This document shows positions 5,493 to 5,851 of a stretch of 5,851 bases of DNA, one piece after another. The notes under the pieces were generated by a model. That model was not told the DNA's origin, did no database searches, and saw nothing but the letters and a program-made list of their open reading frames with translations. Made by a program: the position numbers and the translations under genes. The DNA is taken from positions 1 to 5,851 of the forward strand of contig CAIYSH010000302.1 in NCBI GenBank assembly GCA_903928755.1, in the 5' to 3' direction. The stretch is from an uncultured Alphaproteobacteria bacterium (GTDB lineage Bacteria; Pseudomonadota; Alphaproteobacteria; Caulobacterales; Caulobacteraceae). Positions within the stretch are counted from its first letter, which is position 1. The number at the start of each line of letters is the position of its first letter.

Positions 5493-5851
5493 TCAGCTTG
5501 CCCATGGGGTCAGACCACCCCACCGATAAAGCAATACCGCAAAGACCATGAAAATGATCACGCTGGCCAGGTATCCGGTTTTTCGGGTGACGGTCCAACT
5601 GTCCACGCGGCGGCCGCCACGCAGGACCGCCGGCGTAATGAGGGCAGACAGCAGCGTAAAGCCTGCAGCGGCGATGGCACAGGCCGAACTCAGCAGTATG
5701 AAAGGCCCGGGCCATCCGTACATGACGTTGGCGATGTCGCCGGTCTTGACCTTCCAGGTCATGAAAAGGAGGCTTGCGGCGATCCATAGTATGGCTTGCA
5801 CCCCCTGGATCAGGCCTGCACGGCCTTGGATCGACGTCTGGCGGAAATCCC
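5493..5851 (-). CDS. C-terminal part of an unidentified multi-pass membrane protein (5' end outside the window)
   Basis: The frame ends at TGA (5493-5495) and stays open to the right edge, giving at least 118 residues. Three hydrophobic helices are visible: AGLIQGVQAILWIAASLLF, FILLSSACAIAAAGFTLLS and GYLASVIIFMVFAVLLYRW. They are joined by hydrophilic loops including VLRGGRRVDSWTVTRK, and the protein ends in GGLTPWAS. A GTG at 5799-5801 would give a 102-residue protein, but no usable Shine-Dalgarno precedes it (a G-run abuts it directly) and the residues before it continue smoothly into the first helix, so a larger protein is more likely. The tail reminds me of the C-terminal membrane region on some alphaproteobacterial beta-lactamase-family serine hydrolases, but no catalytic motif is in view and this remains a guess. 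It runs codirectionally with the flagellar operon but is separated from it by 133 bases with a candidate promoter, so it is probably not part of it. Confidence 0.72.
   Translation of the reverse strand, partial: DFRQTSIQGRAGLIQGVQAILWIAASLLFMTWKVKTGDIANVMYGWPGPFILLSSACAIAAAGFTLLSALITPAVLRGGRRVDSWTVTRKTGYLASVIIFMVFAVLLYRWGGLTPWAS

Noticed and set aside
1..5851. Undescribed system, mobile element, CRISPR array or horizontally acquired island
   Set aside because: All but the right-hand 350 or so bases are accounted for by a standard flagellar operon and its upstream region; no direct repeats, integrase or transposase motifs, tRNA, or composition break were seen by eye.

Overview
The window reads as chromosomal DNA of a GC-rich alphaproteobacterium, most likely of the Caulobacterales or a neighbouring Hyphomonadaceae/Maricaulales lineage. 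The reason is gene content and order: fliF-fliG-fliH(flbE)-fliN-flbD-flhA, all on the minus strand, is the Caulobacter 'fliF operon' arrangement. The FlbD, FliG and FliF proteins also look very close to Caulobacter-type sequences from memory (no search was run).

Layout, in the direction of transcription (right to left). At 5493-5851 lies the C-terminal end of an unidentified multi-pass membrane protein whose 5' part is outside the window. A 133-base intergenic region (5360-5492) follows. It holds a plausible early-flagellar promoter: a CtrA-like box (TAAA-N7-TTTA) next to a near-consensus Caulobacter-type -10 (GGTAAATC), with a dyad across the latter. Then come fliF (MS ring, TTG start), fliG (rotor switch), fliH/flbE (export ATPase regulator), fliN (C-ring/export docking), flbD (sigma54 activator with a degenerate receiver domain) and the first 94 codons of flhA (export gate).

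The genes are tightly packed. fliG/fliH and fliH/fliN overlap by one base as TGATG, fliF/fliG are 5 bases apart, flbD/flhA 8 bases, and fliN/flbD 28 bases with a clear Shine-Dalgarno before flbD. This implies one transcript and extensive translational coupling.

Functionally the operon makes the membrane-embedded base of the flagellum (FliF ring, FliG and FliN rotor parts, FliH and FlhA of the export apparatus) together with the regulator FlbD. In Caulobacter, FlbD switches on later sigma54-dependent flagellar genes and represses the fliF promoter, so the operon plausibly encodes its own shut-off signal. I see no mobile element, tRNA, rRNA, CRISPR array or foreign-looking segment. I found no convincing undescribed system; the most interesting points are regulatory.
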